NCBI GenBank assembly: GCA_031296915.1
Contig: JAVDPC010000002.1
Span: 124,001-188,000 of the forward strand
DNA length: 64,000 nucleotides
Direction: 5' to 3'
Source of the DNA: Cerasicoccus frondis
GTDB lineage: Bacteria > Verrucomicrobiota > Verrucomicrobiia > Opitutales > Cerasicoccaceae
A program made the translations under genes and the position numbers. This document shows, piece by piece, positions 30,928-39,859 of the stretch. The notes beneath the pieces were generated by a model. That model was not told where the DNA came from, ran no database searches, and was given only the letters and a program-made list of their open reading frames with translations. Every line of letters begins with the position of its first letter. Position 1 is the first letter of the stretch.

Positions 30928-33171
30928 ATGATTTCCCCAACCAAGATTTTACAGCATGGCTTCAGCGCCGCAGCATTCGCTACCGCGATCACACTGACCA
31001 CCGTCAATGCCGGCAACCTGACGCCCCCCGCCGGTGCGCCAGAATCCACCATGAAGACGCTGGATGAGATCGAGCCGCGCACGCCGATTGATCCATCCGG
31101 CGAATACGATACAATCGACGAGTCCGGCAGCTACTACCTGACCGGGCCTTATACCGACAGTAGAGTCGTCACCATCTCAGCGAGTAACGTAAAGCTGGAT
31201 CTGGGCGGCTTTAGCCATAGCGTCGAGATCGTGGTGGGAGCTCACGTCCAAAATGTTTCTGTGGAAAATGGCGCCGTCAACAACATCCAAACCAGCCATT
31301 ACATCGACGTCCGCTTCGATAAGCTCGCTATTTCAACCGGCGTCAGCCTGGCTCAGGGCGGAACCCACGAATTCTACGACTGCAGTTTTTCGGACGCCAC
31401 ATTCATTACCGAAGCCAAGTCGCTGAAATTGGATAACTGCCGCTTTGTAGAGTCAGGAATCGAAGTAAATGGCGAGGAAACCGTAACCTTGCTTAATAAC
31501 TGCGTATTTACAGATTGTGATCAAATCGTAGGCATCCAAAACGATTATAATAAAGTAATCTTGCAGAACTGCGTGGGCAGGGATATCGAAAGCGCAATTC
31601 GCGATTATCATCACTGCGAAACTAAGCTGATTAACTGCAACTTTCACGGCATCTATGTTCTCTACGAAGGAAGTGGCAAGCTGAGCGTTTCGGGTGGATC
31701 CATCAGCGCCTATGATAATGGACACAGCCTGATTGTTGCATACGGCGACACCCACTTAAGCAACTTGGAAGCTGGACCATTTCAATCCGATAAAAAGCTG
31801 CAGAACTTCTTGCAGCATGATGGCAAAGAAAGCGTAGTCAGCATCGACAACGTTCGCCTGACCAATTTCGGCGAACCGTTCTACTGGGACTCGGATGCAA
31901 GGCTAACTGCAGATCAACTCATTGCCGAAGGAGTTGAACATTTTTTACTCCCCCCCCATAGCAATATAACCCGTTCTCAAGTTACGTCCTCACGCTATGA
32001 TTCCCTGGAGATACAAATATATGATGAAGCTCACGTAGCGGATAGCATATTCTATACGAAAGGTGGTGGAATGGTAAGCGTCGGTGAAAACTGCTCCATC
32101 AGTGATTCACGCTTCACCGGCTTTGACCAGGGGCTAGAATTTTTTGAAAAATGCCAATTAAACAATCTAAAGCTAGTGGACTGTGAGGCCGGCGTCATTC
32201 TCAGCCGCTACTGCCGAGTCAAAGGCATAGAATTCCTGGGAAACGTCTCTGTGCTCTTTACGGCAACTGAACCGTTTTGGATCGAGGACTGTGCTTACAG
32301 CGATGCTGAAAATTCGATTTTCATGACCATTTCCGACAATGAGCATGATGTCGTAAACCGCCTATCTGGCATTAAAGGGGTCTTTGGGAAGTTCTTTGTC
32401 AATAATACGCCAGAGTCTCCAGTGGACATCTCTGACTGTGAGTTTACGGTCACTGATTGGTTTCTCGAGATGCCGGATAATTCCACAATTCGACATTCAC
32501 TCTTAGAACTCCAAGTCGGCATCACTGGCGATGGGGCGCTTGCGGTGATCGACACCGAAATCATTGGCTTTCCTCGCGAGCAGGGTTCCAACAGTGCGAT
32601 CGACTTTAACGGCAAGTTAACCATGGACCGTTGCCACATACAGGGCTTTGAAAGTGGCATTTACGCTGATGAAGTCGTCATTCAAAATTCAACGTTGATC
32701 GGAACTCATAATAGCGGAATCGGTATCTACAGCAATGCCTACTCCATCATTCGGAACAACTCGATCAGTGAGTATGAATGGGGCATACAACTCGGGGGCG
32801 GACGAGGCGGGCTCATCCAAGGCAACTCCATTCAATCCGAGAGCGTGGGCATACACGCCGACACCCAAACACCCAGCATCATCTCTCAAAACACGATCTA
32901 TGCTGTGAACACTGGCATTGAAACCTACAGCAATAATCAGATCGTGAACAACCAGATCGTTTCCGCTCGCGGACTGGGCATCTACCTCAAGGAATCTGGC
33001 AATACCATTACCGGCAACATCATCACTTCGGGCGGCCCAGCGATTGGGGGCGACTCTTTATCAGCCCAACTTTATGGCCCGATCATTGAGCAAGACGGCG
33101 ACTCCACCACGGTGGATCGTGGTAAAATCATTTCCGAAAACCCTTGGGCTAACGTGGGATCAACTTGGTAA
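30928..33171 (+). CDS. Large secreted right-handed parallel beta-helix protein
   Basis: I place the start at ATG 30928 because it opens a signal peptide (ILQHGFSAAAFATAITLTTVNAG); the frame is open further upstream to 30724 but that part is not protein-like. After it comes GNLTPPAGAPESTMKTLDEI, a leader seen before beta-helix domains in planctomycete/verrucomicrobial proteins, then ESGSYYLTGPY. The remaining ~650 residues are short beta repeats with NosD-like patterns (NNSISEYEWGIQLGG, GNSIQSESVGIHAD, NNQIVSARGLGIYL). Such proteins often bind or cleave polysaccharides; no catalytic site is evident. It overlaps the next gene by one base (TAATG). Confidence 0.8.
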   Translation: MISPTKILQHGFSAAAFATAITLTTVNAGNLTPPAGAPESTMKTLDEIEPRTPIDPSGEYDTIDESGSYYLTGPYTDSRVVTISASNVKLDLGGFSHSVEIVVGAHVQNVSVENGAVNNIQTSHYIDVRFDKLAISTGVSLAQGGTHEFYDCSFSDATFITEAKSLKLDNCRFVESGIEVNGEETVTLLNNCVFTDCDQIVGIQNDYNKVILQNCVGRDIESAIRDYHHCETKLINCNFHGIYVLYEGSGKLSVSGGSISAYDNGHSLIVAYGDTHLSNLEAGPFQSDKKLQNFLQHDGKESVVSIDNVRLTNFGEPFYWDSDARLTADQLIAEGVEHFLLPPHSNITRSQVTSSRYDSLEIQIYDEAHVADSIFYTKGGGMVSVGENCSISDSRFTGFDQGLEFFEKCQLNNLKLVDCEAGVILSRYCRVKGIEFLGNVSVLFTATEPFWIEDCAYSDAENSIFMTISDNEHDVVNRLSGIKGVFGKFFVNNTPESPVDISDCEFTVTDWFLEMPDNSTIRHSLLELQVGITGDGALAVIDTEIIGFPREQGSNSAIDFNGKLTMDRCHIQGFESGIYADEVVIQNSTLIGTHNSGIGIYSNAYSIIRNNSISEYEWGIQLGGGRGGLIQGNSIQSESVGIHADTQTPSIISQNTIYAVNTGIETYSNNQIVNNQIVSARGLGIYLKESGNTITGNIITSGGPAIGGDSLSAQLYGPIIEQDGDSTTVDRGKIISENPWANVGSTW

Positions 33172-34031
33172 TGAACTGGCGACGCTACAGCTTCGTCGGG
33201 CTTAGTTTGCTCAGCAGCGCGGGCGCCTGGGGCGTGTCGCTTATCCCACAGGCCGACACCGCTTGGGGCGAGAACATCGGCTGGGTGGGCGACCGCGCGA
33301 CCGAGCAAAGCTTCCTCGCTACCAGCAATTATTTAGCCGGCTACTTGTGGGGCGAAAACATTGGCTTGATCAACTGCGGCGACGGCCCGGCGAATGGTGT
33401 TTCCTATAGCCAGACCAAGGGCGACATCGGCGTCAATCGCGACCCTGACACCGGGCGCTTCACTGGCTATGCCTGGGCCGAGAATATTGGTTGGATTAAC
33501 TGGGGCGAGTTTGATGACAACAGCGACATGCCACGCATGAGCAAAGAAGGCATTTTCGCCGGATACGTCTGGGCTGAAAACGCTGGCTGGATCAACCTCT
33601 CTCGCATGCGCCGGGCAGTGGATCTCGATGGCAATGGCCTGCCCGACAGCCTCGAACCCGACAGTGATGCCGATGGCATCCCGGACGGAGTAGAAACTCA
33701 TCTTGGGCTGAATCCCAACGATACTGCCGACGGCGCGCAAGACGCCGACCACGACGGCCAGACCAATCAACAGGAAGCGCTGGCGGGCACCGATCCCGAG
33801 AACGGCGAGTCATTCTTTATGGTGCGCAAAATGAGCACTGCCAACAATCAGGTGACGTTGGAGTGGAGCAGCCTCCCGGGCGTGCGCTACCGCATTGCGC
33901 GCGCCGCAACGCCCAAGGATTCATATTCTCTGGAAGACCAAATCTACACCGCAACTGAAACCACCACCGTGGCGACCTTGCCAGTCTACGGCGACCCCGA
34001 GTTTTACCGCGTGTATGTGGTCACGGATTAG
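33171..34031 (+). CDS. Secreted protein with ENIGWINWG repeats and calcium-binding type repeats
   Basis: The start at ATG 33171 overlaps the previous stop (TAATG) and gives a signal peptide ending near GAWG. Four copies of a W-[GA]-E-N-[IA]-G-[WL] motif occur about every 35 residues (WGENIGWVG, WGENIGLINCG, WAENIGWINWG, WAENAGWINL). Then come acidic D-x-D-x-D-G loops (DLDGNGLPDSLEPDSDADGI; DADHDGQTNQQEALAGTDP) of the thrombospondin type 3/dockerin-like sort, expected to bind calcium. The C-terminus is a short beta domain. Translational coupling suggests it works with the beta-helix protein outside the cell. Confidence 0.75.
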   Translation: MNWRRYSFVGLSLLSSAGAWGVSLIPQADTAWGENIGWVGDRATEQSFLATSNYLAGYLWGENIGLINCGDGPANGVSYSQTKGDIGVNRDPDTGRFTGYAWAENIGWINWGEFDDNSDMPRMSKEGIFAGYVWAENAGWINLSRMRRAVDLDGNGLPDSLEPDSDADGIPDGVETHLGLNPNDTADGAQDADHDGQTNQQEALAGTDPENGESFFMVRKMSTANNQVTLEWSSLPGVRYRIARAATPKDSYSLEDQIYTATETTTVATLPVYGDPEFYRVYVVTD

Positions 34032-34038
34032 CACCGCA

Positions 34039-36921
34039 CTACTCTGACGGAGTCAGCAAAACGCTGCTGGGGATCGCCTGCTTCGCAACGCCTGGCCCTT
34101 CATAACTAACCGTCAGCGAAGCCCCGCCGCCGGCATCGAAGAACTCAACGACGAGCTGATGATAGCCCGCCGACAACGTGGCCACGCCGGACACTTCCTG
34201 CGCGCCATGCACGCCATCGTTTGCCACGACCACGGCGTCATCGACCCATAAGCGACTGCCATCACTGGAATCGGTGTAAAAGGTGTAGTCGCCAGCAGTT
34301 TCGACCAGAAGCGACGCCTCAAAACGCAGAGCAAAGTCCGCCGTGAGGCCAGCGTCATTTGTCAGGCTGAAGTCGCTCTTCACACCACTCTCAACCGGAC
34401 TCAGCGCATTAAAATCTGGCAGGCTCGCAAAGGAGCCGGAAAACAGTTGGTAGGCAACGCCATTGCTAAAAAGATCCGTGCTGCTATCGAACGACAGCCG
34501 GTAAAAGCGCGGCCCGGTATCCGCCGTCAGTCCCTCTTCGCACACCGTGACTTCGATCGGGTCATGCCCCGTCTCTGCAATCATGACCGCGTCGCCAACG
34601 AGGGAGACCATTGCGCCGCCATTCACGCTTTGCGCGAGCGCCGTCCAGCTACCTGCCTCCAGCGTGGTGCTGCGCCAAACGGTATAAGTCATATCGATCA
34701 GCGAGGGGTCACGCGGAAAGATGAGGCCGCTCTCGTAGCCTTCAAGGCAGAGACTGAAATTTCGCTGACTGGATTGAGTCGGGTCCGTGCCGAGCGCAAT
34801 CTCGACGAGGTTCGCAATGCCATCCTGATCGGCGTCCGCGTCTCCGCTCGCCAGCGCAGCCTGGTTGCGAATTTCGGGCGGAAAATAGTTTCGCCAAATC
34901 GTCTGATAAGGCAGTGGCGGATAGAAGGCCGTCAGCACCACGGTGTCGGTAATCGTAAATTCTTCATCGTCCGCAGACAATTGCAGGGTATAGGCGCCGG
35001 GCTGATCCACCGAGAGTGTCGTCACCGGAGAACTAGCGTCCGCGATGATGGCATTCGCTCCAGCGGGTTGATCCAACACCGTCCAGGCAATGGTTAGCGA
35101 AGCGCTTTGGCCATCGTCGGTAATCTCACCGAACAGATCGATCACCGCCGTGCTATCGCTTTCCAAGGGGACACTCGCGTTCGTGCCAGCATCCACCACA
35201 GGCGCCGCATTGGGGATCTCGACATTGGCCGTCATCACCATGGCCCCCAGGTATGCCAAGCCGGTGTGGTTGTCCCGCTCGACTTCGACCAGAATCTCCC
35301 CGGAGGCATTCGGCGAAACGCCATCGATGACCGCGACTTGGTCCGTATTGTAGGCCGCCTCCAACGTCGCGGTCTGACCATGAATCGTGTAAAGCGCCCG
35401 GCGCACGCCACTGGAGCTGCGGGAGGCAAACAGCGTAAAATCGTAGGTTTGGTCCGGGTTCAATCCGCTAATCAGGACCGCGCCATAGTCATCGCCTTCG
35501 CGCACATAAAAGGCGTCCTGCTGCACCGTAGTCGGGTAAAGCGTATCCGTCGCCACGCCTGCCTGGGCGCCATAAAAGCTGTCGGATATTTCCACGCGCA
35601 CGCCAGTCGGATCGCCATCGGTGTTGATCGCGTTTTCAACATAGCTGTTGGTGTCGCCGGCGTCCTCGTCGTAAATATTATTCCAGTCAGGCGTGGTCGC
35701 AGTCGAGTAACCAAAATCCACTTCGATAGTGTAGGACCCGCTGTTGATGACGTTCACCGTGGTGACGCCCTGGCCGTAGCGATAATATGAATCTGTCGTC
35801 GCCGCGCTGATCACATGCGCGCCAACCGTCAAACCCGCGGTGGTGATGCTAGGGCCAACGCCGAGTAAACCGTCGATATCGCTATGCCACTCCAACGTGT
35901 TGGCATCGATGGCAACGCCATCAGCATCCTCCGCCGTCCCGGTGAAGGTGAGCTCCGTCCCCAGCGGCACAAGGTCCTCCTCCGTCACGGGCGAATCGAT
36001 GACGATGGTTGGCTTCTGCTGCGCGAACATCCAGGCGTATACGCTGGCTTCATCATAAGTGCGCGTGTAGCTGTTGTGGTCGCTGCCCGTGTAAAGCGTG
36101 ACCTTGATATTGCGATCAAGGTTTTCGGGCACGCCACTTTGCCACACCCAATTCTCCGCCACCGCGTCAAAGTAAACGGTGTTGACCGTCGATGTGCCTG
36201 GGTAGCCGGTGCGGATATTGGGCGCGGTCGAACCCATCAAGTAAGACGCGAGATTCGTTGCTGAATCTTCTGCCAGCCCACGCTCGTTGGCCGAAGCGTT
36301 TACCGCCGTCAGCGCCCAGTAAGGCGATCGCGTTCCCAGGTAATCACCCAGTCCAGTCTCGACCTTCCCACGCATCGCGCAGACCACATAGGCCGTCACC
36401 TGGTCGGAATCCGCATCGTTGTTAATAAAGTCCTGAATGCCAGCGCAACCGGCGCTGAGGCCAGTCACGTAAATTCGCCGCGGATCGATGCGGTAAGTTT
36501 CCACGGCGAAATCTAAAAACAGGCGAATCTCGCGTGCATTCCACCAAGTGGTGTGCTGCGGCGCCAGAACCATGACGTCGTTTTCGTCGAAGAGGTCGCG
36601 GAACTTATGCGTCGAGCCGTCTTTCACGATGCGTGGTGGACCATGCCCCAGCACTCGCTGAAGGTGCCCGCTCGTGCCTTCCCCCTCCTCCGCCAAATAG
36701 CCATCGCCTGTCTCGCCGAGGCCGTGGAAAAACATAACCACTGGAAAATTCTCCGTCGGGTTTTCATGATACGCAGTCGGCAGGTATTCGTAGTAACCGT
36801 GCCGATTGCCGATGGTGTCCTTTTCGACCGCCGCAAACGAAGCTGCCTTGACGGCAGCAGCGCCCAAGAAAGACATTAAAAGTAGGCTATAAAACCGTGA
36901 GGATAAAGAACGCGCCGTCAT
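34039..36921 (-). CDS. Multidomain secreted esterase with PKD-like and PA14 domains
   Basis: The 960-residue protein has a signal peptide (SLLLMSFLGAAAVKA). The alpha/beta hydrolase domain (about 30-310) has FPVVMFFHGLGETGDG and the nucleophile elbow VTGLSAGCAG, as in PHB-depolymerase/feruloyl-esterase-like enzymes; DHNSYTRTYDE may carry the His. Then come an Ig-like domain, a ~170-residue beta domain (VDFGYSTATTPDWNNIYDED), a PKD-like domain (APVVDAGTNASVPL), a calcium-loop segment (DADADQDGIANLVEIALGTDP) and a C-terminal PA14 domain (YTFYTDSSDGSRLWVDD), which usually binds glycans. It probably deesterifies a plant- or algal-type polymer. Convergent with the ENIGW-repeat gene (7 bp apart). 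Confidence 0.85.
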   Translation of the reverse strand: MTARSLSSRFYSLLLMSFLGAAAVKAASFAAVEKDTIGNRHGYYEYLPTAYHENPTENFPVVMFFHGLGETGDGYLAEEGEGTSGHLQRVLGHGPPRIVKDGSTHKFRDLFDENDVMVLAPQHTTWWNAREIRLFLDFAVETYRIDPRRIYVTGLSAGCAGIQDFINNDADSDQVTAYVVCAMRGKVETGLGDYLGTRSPYWALTAVNASANERGLAEDSATNLASYLMGSTAPNIRTGYPGTSTVNTVYFDAVAENWVWQSGVPENLDRNIKVTLYTGSDHNSYTRTYDEASVYAWMFAQQKPTIVIDSPVTEEDLVPLGTELTFTGTAEDADGVAIDANTLEWHSDIDGLLGVGPSITTAGLTVGAHVISAATTDSYYRYGQGVTTVNVINSGSYTIEVDFGYSTATTPDWNNIYDEDAGDTNSYVENAINTDGDPTGVRVEISDSFYGAQAGVATDTLYPTTVQQDAFYVREGDDYGAVLISGLNPDQTYDFTLFASRSSSGVRRALYTIHGQTATLEAAYNTDQVAVIDGVSPNASGEILVEVERDNHTGLAYLGAMVMTANVEIPNAAPVVDAGTNASVPLESDSTAVIDLFGEITDDGQSASLTIAWTVLDQPAGANAIIADASSPVTTLSVDQPGAYTLQLSADDEEFTITDTVVLTAFYPPLPYQTIWRNYFPPEIRNQAALASGDADADQDGIANLVEIALGTDPTQSSQRNFSLCLEGYESGLIFPRDPSLIDMTYTVWRSTTLEAGSWTALAQSVNGGAMVSLVGDAVMIAETGHDPIEVTVCEEGLTADTGPRFYRLSFDSSTDLFSNGVAYQLFSGSFASLPDFNALSPVESGVKSDFSLTNDAGLTADFALRFEASLLVETAGDYTFYTDSSDGSRLWVDDAVVVANDGVHGAQEVSGVATLSAGYHQLVVEFFDAGGGASLTVSYEGPGVAKQAIPSSVLLTPSE

Positions 36922-37221
36922 GAGACTGAACTAGGATTATGTTTTACTCTGCTGGCAGCAGAGTCGGGGGACAAGCAGGCAGGAGGAAGCAAGGCCAACG
37001 CCTTGGCTGGCGCGATGCAGGATGCCAACCTCGGCGCAAGACCTCGTAGGATACTCCCATTACCGTCAATGGCCGTAAAGAGATTATATGGTGAAGCATT
37101 AAAATAAAACGAATTTTTACCATCCCCGAGCCTTCTCCCCCGCCCCCACGACCACGCAACAAGTTAACAGCAGCCGACAACCGCTACGCGCAACCCAGCC
37201 TCCGTTTCCGAAAAGCCGACC

Positions 37222-37405
37222 CGGTCTTTTTCAAAAAGCCTTATGCTATGTTGTGCAAAAGCCTACTCGGTTGTTTTGAAAAAGCCTTACGCTATGTTAG
37301 CACAACAACCGCTCGGTTGTTGGTGCAACATAGCACCGGTTGTTGCCCTAACATAGCCTCGGTTGTTGGTCAGACAAAGCACCGGTTGTTTTGGAAAACG
37401 CTTAG
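37222..37405. repeat. 46-bp tandem repeat array built from 23-bp half-units, with an internal palindrome
   Basis: CGGT-starting units begin at 37222, 37268, 37314 and 37360, exactly 46 bp apart, and half-units also begin at 37337 and 37383 (23-bp steps). Typical half-unit: CGGTTGTTG then about 7 variable bases then ACATAGC. One half-unit (37291-37311) is inverted, so 37293-37311 and 37314-37332 form near-perfect 19-nt arms with a 2-nt centre. The array can fold as a series of hairpins. Confidence 0.75.
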
Positions 37406-37440
37406 TAGGCTTTTGGGATAGAACAAAAGCGGACAGCCAC

Positions 37441-37500
37441 CCTCAAAAATGAGGGCGCAAAGAAGTCGCTTCGACACCCGGCGGATAGGGTAATGGCTCC
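37441..37500. repeat. 60-bp direct repeat, left copy (before dinD)
   Basis: This 60-bp segment (starting CCTCAAAAATGAGGGCGC, itself a small hairpin) matches 38783-38842 at 57 of 60 positions in the same orientation. A second mini-hairpin, GTCGCTTCGAC, lies inside. The two copies bracket a 1.3-kb segment that contains dinD as its only gene. Confidence 0.9.
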
Positions 37501-37868
37501 AAGCAACTTCTGGTTAGTTTGGAAAACGAGCCACTCACTATGGGTGGAGCCCGGTGTCCCGACCGGGCCTAGCATTGCCTCACCGCCAACCAGATATCTG
37601 AAATAAGCCTGCTAGGGACAGCAGGCTCCACCTTTGGCTGAACCAGCGCAACACGACCACGACCTGATCAGACAGCACGGCAGAATTCTTCAAACGCCCT
37701 AAGCAATGCCCTTTGACACGAAAGCGCGGCGGTCCAAAATCAGTAAACAATATTATATATAGTTTGCCAAAGCATGCGATTCATTCCACTATGCTGTCTC
37801 AATCCGTAGGATGCTCATTGAGCTAAGCTCAAGGGGCTAAGAAACACGACAGCCAGACCTAACAAGCC

Positions 37869-38714
37869 ATGGAGAACAACCAGGTTCAGCAACTAACCGA
37901 ATCTTTTGAAGGCCACGCCCAAACGACCGAGAACGGCGTTGAGTTTTGGCTGGCTCGAGATTTGCAGTCATTGCTGGGTTACACCGAGTGGCGCAATTTC
38001 TTAAAGACAATTGCCAAGGCTGAAACCGCTTGTGAAGGCTCCGGACACGAAGTTTCCAACCATTTTGTTGACGTCAACAAAATGGTAGAAATCGGATCAG
38101 GTGGGCAACGCGAAATCGAGGATGTCATGCTCACCCGCTACGCCTGCTACCTCGTCGCGCAAAATGGCGATCCCCGCAAGCAAGAGATTGCCTTTGCCCA
38201 AACCTATTTCGCCCTGCAAACACGGCGAGCCGAGCTCAGCGAACAGCGACTGCTGGAGGCTGAGCGTGTTTCCGCGCGGAGAAAGCTCTCCGATACAGAA
38301 AAGGAACTTTCGCAAGTCATATTCGAGCAAACCGGAGGCAACAAAAACTTTGGCTTAATCCGCAGCAAGGGCGATCAAGCGCTATTCGGCAAGAGCACAC
38401 AAGACATGAAGGCGCAATGGAAAGTGCCGGACACGCGCCCTTTGGCCGACTTCGCACCGACCATCATTCTGAAAGCCAAAGACTTTGCCACCGAGATCAC
38501 CATTCACAATGCCCGCGAGAAGACGATGCGCAGCGAACCGCAAATATCCCGTGAGCACGTCACCAACAACCAAGCAGTTAGGAAAACACTCCTGGATCGA
38601 GGCATCCGTCCGGAAAGTCTGCCGCCCGCCGAAGACGTGAAGAAAGTCGAACGTCGTCTCATATCGGACGAGAAGAAGGCGTTGAAGAATCCAGACACGC
38701 TGGAAGGCTCCTAA
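37869..38714 (+). CDS. dinD: DNA damage-inducible protein D
   Basis: The 281-residue protein matches DinD along its length: TENGVEFWLARDLQSLLGY with a BRO/KilA-type N-terminal pattern, WRNFLKTIAKAETACEGSG, then IEDVMLTRYACYLVAQNGDP and LSQVIFEQTGGNKNFGLIRSKG-type sequence, and HNAREKTMRSEPQISREHVT-type C-terminal part (both quoted in part). DinD is SOS-induced in E. coli and inhibits RecA-mediated strand exchange. Here it lies between two 60-bp direct repeats, as if brought in or duplicated as a cassette. I see no clear LexA box immediately upstream. Confidence 0.88.
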   Translation: MENNQVQQLTESFEGHAQTTENGVEFWLARDLQSLLGYTEWRNFLKTIAKAETACEGSGHEVSNHFVDVNKMVEIGSGGQREIEDVMLTRYACYLVAQNGDPRKQEIAFAQTYFALQTRRAELSEQRLLEAERVSARRKLSDTEKELSQVIFEQTGGNKNFGLIRSKGDQALFGKSTQDMKAQWKVPDTRPLADFAPTIILKAKDFATEITIHNAREKTMRSEPQISREHVTNNQAVRKTLLDRGIRPESLPPAEDVKKVERRLISDEKKALKNPDTLEGS

Positions 38715-38782
38715 GCCTCTTCGACCATCGCCGCCAGGTCCGGCACCGCCCCCCAGCCGGCATGACGCACACACAGTCGCCC

Positions 38783-38842
38783 CCTCAAAAACGAGGGCGC
38801 AAAGAAGTCGCTTCGACACCCGGCAGATAGGGTAATGGCTTC
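38783..38842. repeat. 60-bp direct repeat, right copy (after dinD)
   Basis: Same sequence as 37441-37500 apart from three substitutions. Its last bases supply the ATG at 38835 of the NERD gene, so the repeat works as that gene's immediate upstream region, whereas the left copy is followed by non-coding DNA. Confidence 0.9.
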
Positions 38843-39752
38843 AATGGCCATCCGCATATTCTTTGCCTTCATCCTCAGCCTGCCTGCTATGTGGTTCGCC
38901 GGTTGGGCGTTCCTCGACTACCGGAAAAAGAAGACATCCGCCCGCCCGTTTTCCAACGACACCTCGCGACCACCCGGTGAGTCTACCCGCCGCAAACTCG
39001 AAGACCTGCAATGGGACTACGTTGGCAAACTGCTCTTCATCTTCATGCTCGCATGGCTGAGTATATTCCTGTTTTTGCTGGCGCCGCGTGTCCCAACTGA
39101 CCCCAACGCGGAGTTCAACATCTGGACCTTCCTCTTCGTGATCACCGCGCTGGCGGTCTTGTTCTTCACCGGCTTTTGGCAATCGGTGAAGCTGCGAGCG
39201 CTCCTCAAAAAAGTCGCCGCCTACAGCCTCGGGTTCGATGGCGAGCGCCACGTCGGCCAGGCGCTCAACCGGCAAATGCGGCGACCGGAAGTCAGCTGCG
39301 TTTACCACGACTTCGTCTTCGAGCGCGCGGGCAAAAAGTTTAACATCGACCACGTGGTCGCCGGCCCGGGCGGCGTGTTCGTCATTGAAACGAAGACGCG
39401 CCGCAAGCCCCTCGACGCCGACCAAAAGCCGAACTACAAAGTCCGCTACGACGGCCAGCGCCTCCACTTCCCCCAAGTCTCCACCGATGAGCCCATTGCC
39501 CAAGCCCAGGCCAACGCGCGCACCTTCGCCGAATGGCTCTCCGGTCAGCTGGGCCACCAAATCTCCGTCACCCCGATCATCGTCATCCCCGGCTGGTGGA
39601 TCGACTACCAAAACCAGGGCAGCGGCCCCGCCGTCATCAACGACGCCATGATCAAGAGCTACGCCTTCCACTCACCCTACCCACTCGAAACCATCACCCT
39701 CAACCGCATCGACGCCGCCCTCTGGCGCGAAAACGCGGAGTCGTTGAATTGA
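38835..39752 (+). CDS. Membrane-anchored NERD-domain (nuclease-related) protein
   Basis: The 305-residue protein has hydrophobic segments at about 5-25, 60-82 and 95-115, then a NERD domain: FDGERHVGQAL, VYHDFVFE, FNIDHVVAGPGGVFVIETKT (Asp and Glu-x-Lys of the nuclease-like core, quoted in 20 residues), and later VTPIIVIPGWW. NERD domains are restriction-endonuclease-like and occur in DNA-processing and defence-type proteins. An ATG at 38844 is a possible alternative start. It precedes the NACHT-type gene by 107 bp on the same strand, but composition differs sharply (GC-rich here, AT-rich there). Confidence 0.8.
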   Translation: MASMAIRIFFAFILSLPAMWFAGWAFLDYRKKKTSARPFSNDTSRPPGESTRRKLEDLQWDYVGKLLFIFMLAWLSIFLFLLAPRVPTDPNAEFNIWTFLFVITALAVLFFTGFWQSVKLRALLKKVAAYSLGFDGERHVGQALNRQMRRPEVSCVYHDFVFERAGKKFNIDHVVAGPGGVFVIETKTRRKPLDADQKPNYKVRYDGQRLHFPQVSTDEPIAQAQANARTFAEWLSGQLGHQISVTPIIVIPGWWIDYQNQGSGPAVINDAMIKSYAFHSPYPLETITLNRIDAALWRENAESLN

Positions 39753-39859
39753 ATAAAAATTAAATTGGGGGCGAGGCACAATAACCTTAAAATTGTCGCT
39801 TCCTAATATTCTAGACAACTTAAAGTATAATTCATTGAAATCATTGGCACATTAAGTTT

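Larger units (their letters stand above)
36922..37868. other. Long gene-free region at the edge of the accessory segment
   Basis: These 947 bases hold no convincing gene. They contain the 46/23-bp repeat array (37222-37405), the left copy of the 60-bp direct repeat (37441-37500), a GGTGGAGCCCGGTGTCCCGA-type repeat near 37540 that recurs at about 61100, and the upstream region of dinD. Composition is mixed, and it separates the ordinary secreted-protein genes from the accessory genes. Confidence 0.6.

Noticed and set aside
34447..35790. Long plus-strand frames opposite the multidomain esterase gene
   Set aside because: The minus-strand gene has a signal peptide and recognisable domains throughout; the opposite frames have no protein-like motifs.
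37222..37405. CRISPR array
   Set aside because: Repeat units are contiguous 23/46-bp variants with an inverted member and no unique spacers; no cas genes are present.
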